NCBI GenBank assembly: GCA_015680685.1
Contig: MNCI01018018.1
Span: forward strand, 323,863-385,862
Length of the DNA stretch: 62,000 bases
Origin: Gnetum montanum
Lineage: Eukaryota > Streptophyta > Gnetopsida > Gnetales > Gnetaceae
Reading direction: 5' to 3'
Under the pieces are notes generated by a model that saw nothing but the letters and a program-made list of their open reading frames with translations, was not told the DNA's origin and did no database searches. This document shows positions 13,449-25,500 of this stretch, piece after piece. Position 1 is the stretch's first letter. Each line of letters opens with the position of its first letter. Both the position numbers and the translations under genes were made by a program.

Positions 13449-15610
13449 CTAGGTAGAAAAATTTTCAATCACACACTTGATTGTTATATGTATGATGGGT
13501 AAGGGCATGAGGTGTGTTAACATTATAGATGGCTGGCCCACGACTACACCCTTGATCATTATATGGTATGCATGGATGTCTTGGGCTCCCCACACTTGTA
13601 GATTCATTGGTTGGGTTTGGAATTGAAGTACTGATAGATGGTGGCCTGTGTATATGATCAGAGGACGTTGGTTGAGAAAAGGAAGGTGGTGAACTAGATT
13701 GGCATTGTGTGGGCTCAGATGATATGGTGGGTCCATGCGTGGTTTGCTTTGGCTTATGGCCTTTCCTCTAGAAGGGACGTTTCCTACGTTGCAGTTGGAA
13801 CCCACTGGTATCAACATGACTATGCACATTTGTCGCACAAGTGGCACTCATGTGTTGATATTGTGGTGCTGAACTCTCTTATGTTGCTCGTGGTAGCGTA
13901 TAAGGAGGTTGAAAATGAGAATATTGAGAGTCAGATGAATGGTAAGAGGTGTGAGGTGGTGATCCTTCAAGGGATGTCATGGCTTGATGGTACTAGGGAG
14001 AGTGGTAGCGGTGATTTAAAGTAGAGGATGTAGAACTAGTTGGAGAAACAGGGTGTTGAACATAATATTCGTGTAGTTTCAATGGATATGGCTACTTTGA
14101 TGGTGGCCTCCCCCATGACTGTAAGTGTTGCCACTGTGGTTGATGATCATGTTGAGGTTGGTAATAGGTCCCCCTAGGATGGTATGATCAATTATGGGAT
14201 TATCTATAATTACCTTGTGGGAGAGGAAATCTCCCGGGCATGTGCTTCTACACAAACATTAGATTTAAGGCACTTTCCCAATACTCCTATAGATGCAACA
14301 ATATAGAGCATTGGCCCTTTGGCTGGTCATATATGCATAGCTGACATCCATCATCATCATCTATGGTTAAGTCTTTAGACTCATTTTCGCCATCCACTTT
14401 TCTCATTTGCCAAAAAGTGTTCCTAGTTGTTTCTTGGTCCTGTATCCTCTATTTACTATGATTACTTGGCTTGTTTTGCATGATCTTCTCTATGACTGTC
14501 TCAATAAGAGTTGTGACGTTTTCATTTATCCATTTGGACATCCTATTAAACTTTGCTTCTAGGTCATCAATAAACTCCACTATTGGCAAGGTTTGTTGCG
14601 AAATCACCTTATCAAGAGTATTTTTGTTCTGTTTACCATAAATCTAGACCTCCTTCAATTGAAGAGTAGGGTCCCATTGATATTGCTTGACATTCTTCCA
14701 TTTTCATATCTCTTCTTCTTCCTTTTCCACACACTCGATTAGCTCTTTGACCTAATGGGCTTGGAGCTCATATAATTGCCCTGGGGCATACATCCCAAGG
14801 ATCTCCCTTATTTCATTACAAAGTCCTTCTATGATGTGGAAAAGTTGCCTTTCCTCAGAGAAACCATGACTTGGTTATTTATTAAATAGGAAATAATATC
14901 TATCTAAGGCCATGTCCAAGGGTTCATGTTGTTCTTGCTTCCACTCTTTGATTTGTCTCTTCAAATTGGACACTCTTGCATAGGTTTGGTATTTCTCGTT
15001 GAAAAGTTCCAACATTATGGACCATTGTCAGATTGAATTCGGTCTCAATGATCTATACCACACTTTGGCTCTATCAACTAGTGTCCTAGGAAAAAGCTTA
15101 AGCTTTTTCCATCCACTTTCGATGTTGTAGAAGGCACAGGCATCATGGAAGGCTTGTAAATGATGTTGCATATCCAAATTATAGCCTCCTACAAATTTAG
15201 GAATGTTGTTCATGTCAAGTTTGGGTAAACAACTCTTTTTGCGATGCCTACGAGATATCTTAATGGCCTCTATGATATGCATTAGGCTCTTAATGGCCAA
15301 CAAGGGTTCATCGTCGTCAAACAAGTTGTGAGGGAAATTTCTATCTCTATTCATTTGATCATGATGGTGCTATCTATGACCTTTCCTGTGGCTTCATTTC
15401 CAATTTTTAGTCCAACCCTTTAGTGGAGCCTTATTTCTATACCTATGTTCATCTTGATTAGAATTAGAAGTTGAGGGGAAAGAGGAAGATGAGGAACTGG
15501 AAGAACTACCATATCTTCTATGGTGTTCCTCAAGGTCTCAAGGAGGTCTTAGGCCTTGAGGCCTTCCCTAGTCTAGGACCTACATCATCTCCTCCAAGAT
15601 TGTTTACCAT
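13449..15610 (-). pseudogene. gag of element A, broken
   Basis: The frame starts near MVNNLGGDD (ATG at 15608-15610), passes a serine run and an Arg/His-rich stretch (15560-15360), then DDDEPLLA and the Gag core with LDMNNIPKFVGGYN and LKLFPRTLVDRAKVWYRSL (15028-15230). A zinc-knuckle-like C-x2-C-x4-Q-x4-C occurs near 14330. The C-terminal part is rich in Pro, Tyr, Gln and His. The order matches gag of B and C. Gag forms the particle and packages element RNA. Multiple stops are present. Confidence 0.75.
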
Positions 15611-15720
15611 AGGTGAATGTAGTCTTTGAGTGTTATTAGGGTGGTTATGTTCATAAGAAACCTNATAGGTGAATGTAGTCTTTGAGTGTTATTAGGGTGG
15701 TTATGTTCATAAGAAACCTT
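15611..15720. repeat. Duplication around a single N at 15664
   Basis: The 53 bases before the N (TAGGTGAATGTAGTCTTTGA onward) are repeated immediately after it. This looks like two contig ends whose overlap was not merged rather than real DNA. Confidence 0.8.
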
Positions 15721-15929
15721 TGCATAAGGTTGATCACTCCAATTTTCTTCATTGTATATTGCATTATTCCTCTAATGAATGTGTTTGCTATATAGTGCAT
15801 CATCATTTTTGTGTAAGAGAGAGATTGTTCTTAGTTTATAATGTGTGTGACTTAATAGTTTCTAAAAGATATAGCATTAATACCTTTACAACGATCTAGT
15901 ATAATATAACTAATCTAGATAACTAGCAC

Positions 15930-15950
15930 CATCCCCGACAATGGTGCCAA
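15930..15950 (-). other. Primer-binding site of element A
   Basis: On the minus strand directly after the 5' LTR the sequence is TTGGCACCATTGTCGGGGAT. It closely resembles the tRNA-Asp-type primer site TGGCGCCGTTGCCGGGG known from Athila/Tat elements, with changes that include deamination-type substitutions. Confidence 0.75.
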
Positions 15951-16954
15951 TGATGAGAAGCGAGGTGCCCCTATGCTCAACCATACAAATCACAAGTGTT
16001 CACGCATGATCCTATAGAATTCTGTGGATGGGACTAGTTGTGGTATCTAGATCATTATGCTCTAATCGTAGTTCACTATCTTCCCACTTGGACTAGTGGT
16101 AGCTTTGTCATATATGATTTAGTTCAAAGTGAGGCATATGATGTTAACTAATTTTATGCTACTCCTGATGATGATAAAAAGGTAAATTAATTAAGCTAAT
16201 GGATAATGGAAAGTGAAATCTAACTAGCCTATGTGTGATGGGTATCCACCCTTAATCATTCATATACGTCTTGAACTTCATGAGACTACTTCTAGGATTG
16301 CCAAGTGTATGTCACTGGATGTACCAAACGATACACTACTAGGTTGCTAAGTACTTCCACTTAAACGCTCGTAATTAAGGCATACACATTCCACTTAATA
16401 ACAAAAATAGTAAATAACAATAAATGGAAACATTTAACTAAAGAAAATAGTNGTACACATTCCACTTAATAACAAAAATAGTAAATAACAATAAATGGAA
16501 ACATTTAACTAAAGAAAATAGTAAATAATTTAGCGATTAAAAGCAATAATAATCTAAGTGGATGCCACAATGATGGGAGTAATCTCAATCTTTATTGCTA
16601 GTCATGTAACGTGTCCAAGTACATCACACATGAACAAAGGTATCATATAATTACAAACATCACATTGTGGTCATGCACTGGGAATGACAAACTTTAAGGA
16701 AAGGAAACTAAAAACTANCCATGCACTGGGAATGACAAACTTTAAGGAAAGGAAACTAAAAACTAAAACTATCTTCTACTTCTTCTTCTACCTCCCCCCT
16801 CATCCAAGCATCCAAGTGCTATATTTATAGGCAAACCTAAATGAGGCAACGTTGGATATCTGACGTCGCTTATTGGCTCTGACGTCGAGTACGTGACATC
16901 AGGGCTCCAACATCATGTATCCAACATTGAGGCCTGCCAAATGAAAAATCATCA
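15951..16954 (-). repeat. 5' LTR of element A (right copy)
   Basis: Runs TGATGAGAAGCGAGG...AAAAATCATCA. It is about 120 bp longer than its partner because of two N-flanked duplications (N at 16452 and 16718). A TATA-like CTATAAATATAG lies at about 16815-16830 (minus). The U3 near 16855-16935 carries TGACGTC palindromes at 16861 and 16880, which resemble plant bZIP sites (inference). Confidence 0.85.
16384..16764. repeat. Two N-flanked duplications in the element A 5' LTR
   Basis: A block of about 68 bases (ACACATTCCACTTAATAACA onward) is repeated on either side of the N at 16452. A block of about 46 bases (CATGCACTGGGAATGACAAA onward) is repeated on either side of the N at 16718. The partner LTR has single copies, so these are most likely unmerged assembly overlaps. 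Confidence 0.8.
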
Positions 16955-16959
16955 CACAG

Positions 16960-18300
16960 TGTATGTAGTATGGTCTCTTTTGATCATCAAGTTATGTTAT
17001 CACTATGCCAAGTGCATTGTTGGAGGCATCAATCATGATATGAAAAGGCATTAACAAATCTACGGCTTAGAGGATTGGTGTGTCAACTAACTTCTATTTC
17101 AAAGTTTCAATTGTCTTTTCACATGACTCAATCCAATTAAAAGGTGCATCCTTCTTTGTGAGTTCAACCAATGGTTTGGCCATTTTTGAAAATTTTTTGA
17201 TAAATCTTCTGTAGTATCTCGTATGGCCTAAAAAGGATCTTACATCTTTTACTATCTATGGCATTTGAGTGATATTTTGGATGACTTTGATATTTTTAGG
17301 TTCTACCTCTATACCCTTTTGGGAGATTTTGTGTCCCAATACTATGCCTTCCTGGACCATAGATGGCTCTTCTTCCAATTGAAATTTAGATTAGTTTCAA
17401 CACATCTTTTAAGTACTTGCTCTAATTGGTCCAAGGCTTGTTGGAAATCCAACCTGTATGTGGAGAAATCATCCATGAAAACTTTAATACCATTGCCTAT
17501 CTAATTTTGGAAGATGCTTAAAACTAGTCTATAGAAGGTTGTTGGTGCATTGCATAGATTAAAAGGCATTTTTCTATAAGCAAATGTTCCCCATGGATTA
17601 GTGAACATGGTTTTCTCTTAGTCTTCTAGTGCAATGTGGATTTGATTGTATCCACTGTACTCATCTAGAAAATTATAGTACTCATGTCTTGAAATTGTGG
17701 CTAGAACTTGATAAACAAAGGGTGATGGAAAATGATCCTTAAATGTGGCTGAGTTCAACAATTAAAAGTCAATGCAGATGCACCATTTGCCTCCCTTCTT
17801 TGGAACTATCACCAAAGGGCTTACCCATTCACTATCTGCAATTGGATAAATAAATTCTACCTTTAACAACTTTTCCATTTCTTGCATGACTACCTCCATG
17901 AGTTTAGGATTAAGTCTTCATTGAGGTTGATGTTTTAGTTTGACTACAGGATCAATGTAGATTTGGTGTTGGTAGATTCATGGATCAATTCCTATGATCT
18001 CATCATAAGACCATGTGAATGCTGTGGATCATCTGTTGAGCACTTGTAGTAGTTTCTCTTTTTTTTTGGCATTGATAATTACTAGCTTCTTGTTGCTTAG
18101 AAATGTGTATTCTAATGTTGTTCATAGGGCCTTCAATTCCAATGGTTCTAATTCCATTGTGTCTGGGATTTCCAAGTGTCCCTAGTCTATTTCTTCCTCC
18201 TGATTATTCTAAGGATAAGAGTGTCTTTTCTTTAATTGTTCCAACTTATCTATTTTTGCTATGTAGGTATTGATGATCTATTCTTCTAGTTCCATCTACT
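16960..18300 (-). pseudogene. Element B pol, 5' part: reverse transcriptase and start of RNase H
   Basis: The minus-strand frame reads EWVSPLVIVPKKGGKW, then DHFPSPFVYQVL, FLDEYSGYNQIHIAL, a LCNAP motif, and FMDDF (the catalytic YVDD-box equivalent; near 17475). Next come a connection domain and the RNase H start ASNNALGIV (about 17035). These are the ordered RT motifs of Ty3/gypsy. Stops occur, for example at 17501-17503. RT makes element cDNA and RNase H removes the RNA strand. Confidence 0.85.
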
Positions 18301-18493
18301 TATCATATTAGGTTTCTTCATTGGTAATCAATGATTGGGTGCCCTCTTGTTAGGTGGTTACTACATACAACTAATTTTGCACACAACTTCTTTCTACACA
18401 TTGATTTCATGTCTTAGTCTCTTTTCGTTTAATGTCCTAGATTCTTTGCATGCAATTGCACCTATGATCATTGTATGTAATACATGAAATCCT

Positions 18494-18890
18494 TCATTTG
18501 TCTATAATTCTTTCTTCATCTTCCTTGGAAATTTCCAAGGATAAATCATGAATTCCAAGCTTAGCATCCATAGTGCTAAGCCAAGCTCTTTCCATGATAA
18601 TTGGAAACAATCCCTTGTTTTTCTCCACATGAATTACTAGAAAACTAGCAAGATAGGACAAACCACTAATGGTGGTAATCACATCATCCACCTATCTGAG
18701 TGGAACTATGATTAACTAGTTTGTGAGCTCTAAATGAATGTTACTTTTCTTTAGTGATGGGAGGTTCTAGGCCTGGTACATATCTTGAGATATCAGATTT
18801 ACTCCAAACCTAAAATCTAATAGAGCTTTGCATGATTTTTGTCTTGCTATTTGGAGATAAATCAAGGGACTTCCTAGATTAGTTCTTTTC
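18494..18890 (-). pseudogene. Aspartic protease of element B, broken
   Basis: The frame contains CKALLDF-FGVNLIS (near 18840), where the catalytic D-S/T-G of retropepsins has become a degenerate DFR. It then continues LSYLASFLVIHVEKNKG and a segment with RAWLSTMDAKLGIHDLSLEI (18494-18691). The same block in element C reads ALLDSGSDVNLIS, which confirms the identity and shows the active-site loss here. Confidence 0.7.
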
Positions 18891-18949
18891 TATGAAAGAG
18901 CCCCTACCTTGATCCAATGGATTACTATTTGTGTGAGCATGATAGTTGT

Positions 18950-21470
18950 GACACTTGGACCTAATGAAGTTGGAAGCTTATTACATTGGAAAGGATTCAA
19001 TGTGGATGGGATGAAGTTAAACATGTTCCCCATTTGCTGAGTCTTCTCTGGGCTCATTCTGAAGAATGGTCATTTCTTGGGTTGAAACTCATAAGTAGCA
19101 TTCCTTGTATGTGTATTAACTACCTTTGTAGTGTTTTTTGGTTGAGGTTATGATGGAAAGTTCCCCTACATAACAAGAGGTGGCACTAGTGACATAGGAC
19201 TAAAGTGTTGAGTAGCAGGTCCAACTATTGCTGGGTGCACATATAAGTTAAAATCAGTCCTTAGCGGTGTTAATCTATGGTATTATGCTGAATAGTATTG
19301 TGGGGTTTGAACATCTGCACAATCAAGCAAGACTAGGTGTTGGACATAGTATCCATAAGGATCCAGTTATCAATATGGATATTGTTGGCATGGTAGTGGC
19401 ATGGCCCATGATTGCGATTGCTACCATTGTTAATGATGGTGCTCTTGCAGCTACAATAAGGCTCCACTAGGATAGTACATTGGTTGAGGTTTTCACCTAT
19501 AGTTACCTTGAGGATAAGGTTACCATTTGGGCATTTGCTTTTGAAAAAATCATGGGTTAAGTGCATATGCCCCAATATCTTGCAGATGTACCATGACTAG
19601 ACAACATCCCTTAGGATGATCGTACTAGCACATGGTGCAACCTTCACCATCTATGGAGCTGGTGGTTGAGTACCCATCTACTAAAGAACCTTTGCTAATT
19701 TGTCCAAGTTCCTTCTTCTTCTTCTTTTTGTCTCTACCTTTGTTGAGTGCTTATTCTACTCTCTCCTCCACAATCTTTAATGTTGTTGTGCATCATTCAT
19801 CTACTGAATCATACATTTTCACTAACTGTGCTGCTACATCAGCAACAAATTTCTAAATTAGTAGTGTCCCTTTCTTGATGAATTAATCGAAAGTTTCTTT
19901 CTTTTGGGTATCACATACCCATGCATCTGTTTTCTAGATTGATGGATCCCTATTGTATTCTTCAACTAATTCCCTCTTTCTGAGTTCTCCTTCTTCTTTT
20001 GCCACTTGATTGATGAGTCTTTGAATCCAATGGGCAATTAATTCTAATAGTCTTCCTTGGGCATAAACCCAAAGGGTCTCTCTTTTTTTGCTTCTCAACT
20101 CATCTATGATATGCCTTAGTTGTTCCTTTGATGAAAATCCATGGCCTAGGCATCTGTGTAACAGTCAATAATATTTATCCATTGCTGCATCAAGGGTCTT
20201 GTGAATCCCTGGTTTTCAATTCTGGATTTTCTTTCTTAGGTTTGACACTTGTGAATATGTCTAATATTTATCATTAAAAATTTCAAGTATGGTACTCTAG
20301 CATCTAATGGATTCAGGTTACAGTAATGTGTACCAACTTTTCACTTCCTTCACAAGTGTTCTAGGAAATAGCTTCAATTTCTGCCAATCACTTGCTATAT
20401 TTTGAAGTGCACAAGCATCATGGAATGCTTGAAGGTGATGCTAAGGATTAGTGTTATAACCTCCTTCAAATTGAGGCATGTTATTCATATCTAGCCATTT
20501 GATTCGACTATCTCGCATATGCTTGGTTGGTATGTAGACTACTTCTTGAATGTTGATCATATTCTAGGTTGCCATAATAGGTTCATTATCATAATTAGGT
20601 TCATAAGTTGTATGGTAGCAGTGACCCCTTCTATGCTCGTGACTCTCTTAATCCTTTCTTCTTTCTTTCTATCTCCTTTTTTCATACTAATCTTTTGAAT
20701 CAGAATACCTTGAGTATCAATCATGATGACCATGAGCTCTTCTCTTTTCCCTATCAAAATCTTGGTACTTGTGCTATCTTCTGTCATAGTCCTTTGATGA
20801 TCGTGATGAAGTAGAGGAGGTAGTAGGAGAACGATGGTGGCTAGTTCTCCTTTCATGACTCTTGTGAATTTCCTTGTGAGAGTTTGCAAGATCCCTTGGC
20901 CTAGAGTCCTGCTTATATCTTCAGTCAGTAGCCTTCCCCTTGTGTGTCTCTACCAAAGTAAAGTGAAGTTGGGCTTTGATAGGTTCTTCTAGTCTAATGA
21001 TAGGTGTCTTTGATGACTCCTCATAGTTCTAGTGGTGTTATTCCGTAATGAACTAATAAGCATTAGGCTTTTTTATAACAACAGATGTGTTGGCTTACTT
21101 CCCTTTGGTATGAGCATGTTTAATTTCCATAGCAACATCCCTCTTTATTTGCTCCTTGTAAATTCATAGGGTCTAGTCATGTGTTGAGTTACATGATACC
21201 CTTCTTGAATCTTGTCCAAGTGCATTCCTCTTAGAGCAGTTTGTAGCATGTTTAGTGATGCACATTTGGGAGGTAGAACTATGTTACCTTGCATATCTCT
21301 CCACCCCATTTGTTTGTCCTAATAAAATATGAAGGTGAAGTCTAGATGGTATGGATCAGTATAAGCATAAGTAATACGTGTTTGCATTGGCATTTCCTAA
21401 TCTTCTTCATTAGCAATTCTATCACTACTCCTTCTTGTGTCCTTGGTAGGTGATGAGTGATCATTATGTG
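18950..21470 (-). pseudogene. gag of element B, broken
   Basis: N-terminal block with RITYAYTDPYHLDF (near 21340), a long Arg/Ser/His/Glu/Lys-rich segment (about 20890-20630), then DNEPIMAT and the Gag core MNNMPQFEGGYN and HHLQAFHDACALQNI (20485-20390). A zinc-knuckle-like CTMC--DHPKGCC lies near 19625, followed by a Pro/Tyr/Gln-rich tail. The layout is the same as in elements A and C. Many stops, several at codons that are also stops in C or A. Confidence 0.75.
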
Positions 21471-21613
21471 AAGCCACGTTATCATTTTTTGAGCCACGTT
21501 ATCATTTTCTAATGATTTATGTTAAGTGTACATTATATTAAGGTTGTGAAGATTAGAGTTAGATTCTGATGCAACGAACTTTGAAAGGTTAATTACTTAG
21601 TATAACATTGGCT

Positions 21614-21634
21614 TATCCCTGACAACAATGCTAA
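21614..21634 (-). other. Primer-binding site of element B, degenerate
   Basis: On the minus strand directly after the 5' LTR the sequence is TTAGCATTGTTGTCAGGGAT, a decayed version of the tRNA-Asp-type site seen in element A. Confidence 0.6.
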
Positions 21635-22516
21635 TGATGAGCAATGGAGTATCCACCCCCAACCATGCAAGATATGAGTGTTCATGCACAATCTTGATTG
21701 AACTCCGTAGATAAGGCAATGTGATTATACTAGTAATTAGTTAGTGTTCGTGATCATTATCTTCCCACGTGAGCTAGTAAAATCAATGCATATGATTTAA
21801 CTCACAGTGAGATATATGATATTGATGTTGTATTGGCCATTATGCTCCTAATAAACATGAAGTGAAAGTAAAATTTTCTAAACCTAAGTAACAGTAAAAT
21901 AAATCTAAACTAGCCTATGTGATGAGTAGTTGGTCCTGATCTTCCAATCAAACCTTGGACTTCATGCAACTACTTTTGGGATTACCAAGTACCTCACTAC
22001 TAGGCATACCAAGTGATAGTACTACTAGGTTACCAAGTAGTTACACTTATGTGCTTGAGATCAGTTGTACTCATTGTGCTTAATGACATTAAAAGTAAAT
22101 TGCAAGTAACTATAAACATTAACTATGAAAATAGTAAATAGTAAAATAATTAAAAATAGGAATAAAACTAAGTGTTGCTACAATGATGTAGAGTAATCTT
22201 AATCTTTATTGTCAATCAAGTAATGTGTCCAAGTACATCACACTTGAATAAAGATTCTATTCAATTACAAAACATCACACTGAGGGCACACATTGCTAAC
22301 TACTGAATTCAAGAAAATAAACTAAAAGAGTTTTGTTACCAAGCTATCAAATCTACTGTGGATCCATGTGCCCAAGTGTTACTTATATAAGCTGGCATGC
22401 ATCCCATGATATTATTTATACGATAATGTATGCTGAGATATAATAATGTATCTATGACATCGTAGATATGATATCATAACTATGATATCGTTGACTTAAA
22501 ATTTTTGGATTTATTA
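21635..22516 (-). repeat. 5' LTR of element B (right copy)
   Basis: Complete LTR from TGATGAGCAATGG to TTTTTGGATTTATTA (882 bp); the terminal TCA has mutated to TTA. A TATA-like TTATATAAG lies near 22378-22388 (minus). GATATCATA/GATATGATA-type motifs occur at 22410-22490 in U3. The 5 bases after it (ACTAC) would be the target duplication, but the matching left flank is outside the window. Confidence 0.85.
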
Positions 22517-22524
22517 ACTACCAT

Positions 22525-25500
22525 TAGTCATAATATGGAGATTATTTTCATATATAATGTTGATTCTTTGGACAAGGTGGGGCCTCCTTACCCTTCTTAA
22601 AATGTTAATATTTTCTTGGAATGTCCAGGATCTTAATAATAGACTTCAAACAATGGTTTTCAGTGTTTTTCTTTGTACTTGACTTTTACCTCCTAACTTG
22701 ATTCTTCTTCAGGAGATTAAAATTTCAAATTTGGATATCATTACAGGAAGCAATAGTATTATTCACGACTCTATAATCTTATTTACTAATCCCATTAGTA
22801 GTCAAGGTGGTGTAACTCTCATTATTATTAATTCCTAGTCTAAAAAAATTCTCTCTCATGGTAGACATAACTCCATAGTCTAGGTTATCCTTCAAGGTGC
22901 TTCAAGTCCTTTTAGTATTTGCAACATTATGCTCCTACTACTTCTATAGAAAAAATTGAAGTTTGGCAATTTCTTCTCCAGAGTTTGCCTAACATTCCTT
23001 GGCTCTTTGGAGGTGATTTTACCATGATCAAAAATTCTTAAGATAAAGTTAGTGGAGTTTCTTCTCAACTTATAGGCCATGAGATCTCAATGTGGTGTGA
23101 TGTTAAGGAGAACTTTTGTCTCTCTAATGTTGCGGGTTCTAATGTTCACCATGATGATTGGTTTACTTGGCCTAACCTCTAGGCAAGTACTAATTAGATT
23201 TTTGAGAGACTTAATTGATTTTATTTTTCCAATTATTCTACATGGTTTTGTGATGTTCATGTTATTATTCACCAAGATGCTACCCTTTCAAACCATAATC
23301 CAATTTTTGTTAATTTGGAATTTGGTACAAAATCTCCAGTCCAACATTGTGAGCTTTTCCATATGAATGCTTCTTTATTTCTTACGCCTTTTGGTAAAGG
23401 TATTTTAATGTCTTTTTGGAATGCTGAAAGAAGGCTACTTGGCAAATTGACTTAGATTGACTAGTGGTTGTGTGCCACTTATTGTGTTCATAATCTTGCC
23501 AGTTGGTTGGGTAAGCAATATGCCAAGAGATGTAGGAAAACTAAGAAAAATATTTTTAATGAACTTCAACAGATTAACTTTGCAATACAACAGCATCCCT
23601 TCAATAGTACTCTTCATTAATGATTGGCTTATGTTTGCTTAATCAAACAAAAATGGGATATGTAACGTGCTAAAAGTGCTCTAAGTAAGAGTCGTCTCAA
23701 CTGGTTAAAAGTTGAGGGAGAGCCCTATAAAGAGTTTTTCAAATTATTAAAAGGTAAAGGTACTTTATCTACTATTGAATTTATGGAGGTGGATGGTCAT
23801 CTTAGTTCTAATCCTCATATTGTTAATGATTTTCTTGAGAGACATTTTCAACATATCTTTGTCTTAGCTGGGTTTGATTAGGAGGACTTTTTCATTAAGT
23901 CTTATCATTTGCCTAATATTGTTTACAACAATCACAACCTTCTTCTAGCTCAAGATATCTCTCCCTTTGAAATGAAAACAGCTATGCTTAGCTTGGCTAA
24001 TGATAAAGTTCCTGGTTTTGATGGCATTCCCATCAAATTCTTTAAAAATCATTGGGATGTTGTTGGTTCGAACCTTATGTTTTGTTGAAGTCACTGATCA
24101 CATTCTCTCATACACGAGCTTAATAAAGAAGTCATCTATCTTATTCCTAATGAAGGTGATCTTTCTTTAATTGGCAATTGGTGTCCTATTACTCTCCTAA
24201 ATTCTGTTTATAAAATTTTGCTCAATGTCTTGCTAGAAGATTTGCTAATTATTCCTCAGTTAATTATCCCAGCATAAACTAGTTTTGTCAAAGACAAATA
24301 TATTTTAGACAATGTTGTTGTGGATTGGGAGGGTATGCGATGGGCTAAGGATTCCCATCAAAACATAGCTTTTCTTAAGCTTGATTATGCTAAAGCATAT
24401 GAAAAAATTAAATGTTACTTTATTATTGCTTGCCTTTGCAAATATGGTTTCAACAAAAAATTTATTAGGATGGTGGAGACTCTCTTTGCAGATGTTAATG
24501 CCCTTGTGGCTATTGATGTTGGCTTCACTAATTGTTTTAAGCTTGAGCACTCAATTAGGCAAGGTTGCCTTCTTGCTCCTTATCTCTTCATCCTTATTGC
24601 TGATTTTTTAAGTCATGCTATTCATAAGGACAAGGAACAAAATTTGCTTCAAGGCATCTTCATTGATAATAATGTTCCTTCCTTATTGAATATGCATTTT
24701 GCAAACAACTCCTTTTTTATGATTAAGAATAATAAAGTTATTTTTGATCATCTCTTTTATCATGTTAATCAATATTGTAGGTTCTTTGGCTCTCAAATTA
24801 ATTGGTTCAAGATTAGGCTTTATCTAAATCTTGGCATTTTTTAGAAAAGGATAATGTTTTCAAGTTGTTGAGCATTCCCTTTTCTTTTGCTAGATCTCCA
24901 AAAATTTTATGGGATGTTACCATGAAGAAAATTGAACAAAAACTTGTCAAGTAGAAGGAGAAGAAGCTTTCTATGGCTAGCAAGTTTATTGTTTACAAGC
25001 ATATCATCTAGACTACTCATGTGTATTATTCTTTGTGTTGGGCTCCTAGTATTTCTGCTTGTTGTCACATTGATCAACTTGTAAGAAATTTTCTTTGGAA
25101 CAACAACCATTCTAGGAAAGGATTTGTCAGGTTGCTTGGGACATTTGCACCTCCCACAAAGAGAATGGTAGCTTAGGACTTCTAAACTACTATAAGCAAG
25201 GTATTGTTTTATGTGCCAAGCAAGTGGTTAAATGCTTACCTAGTTGTGAGCCTTGGAAACTTCTTTTCCGTACGTGCATTCAGATGGAAAAGCGTAAAAG
25301 TAGTAATTATTGAAAAGATACTCATTTTTTAACTAGCTCCTTTTTCCTAAAGGTATTACTATTTCAAGTTCTATTATCATTAAGCACATTTGAAAGGCTT
25401 GGAGTTTTACCATGAGTTTTGGAACTTCAATAATATTATTATTTTTTCCTTCATGCTTGATAAGATTTCTCCTTAGTGGCTTCCTAGGCTATTAAGCATC

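Larger units (their letters stand above)
7372..16954 (-). mobile_element. Element A: pol-less gypsy element nested in B's RNase H
   Basis: Two LTRs (7372-8255 and 15951-16954) enclose a primer-binding site, gag and the same extra ORF as in element B, but no protease, RT, RNase H or integrase. Flanks are GATAG (7367-7371) and CACAG (16955-16959), a target duplication with two mismatches. On the minus strand the flanks rejoin an RNase H frame that is continuous across the insertion point (IH before it, PSKSI after it; IHCASRSI in element C). A is therefore younger than B. The pol loss lies between the gag end (about 13449) and the post-integrase spacer (about 13300). Confidence 0.85.
174..22516 (-). 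mobile_element. Element B: decayed Ty3/gypsy retrotransposon, host of element A
   Basis: Read on the minus strand the order is: 5' LTR (22516-21635), primer-binding site, gag (about 21470-18950), protease (18890-18494), RT and the first part of RNase H (18300-16960), [element A inserted], the rest of RNase H and integrase (7371-5656), a noncoding spacer, an extra ORF (3739-1192), a polypurine tract and the 3' LTR (983-174). Removing A leaves roughly 11 kb of internal sequence. The tRNA-Asp-like primer site, the FGLCNAPATF-like RT motif seen in the family, and an extra ORF after pol point to the Athila/Tat side of Ty3/gypsy (inference). Every frame carries stops and frameshifts. About 72 bp of its left LTR lie outside the window. 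Confidence 0.85.
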
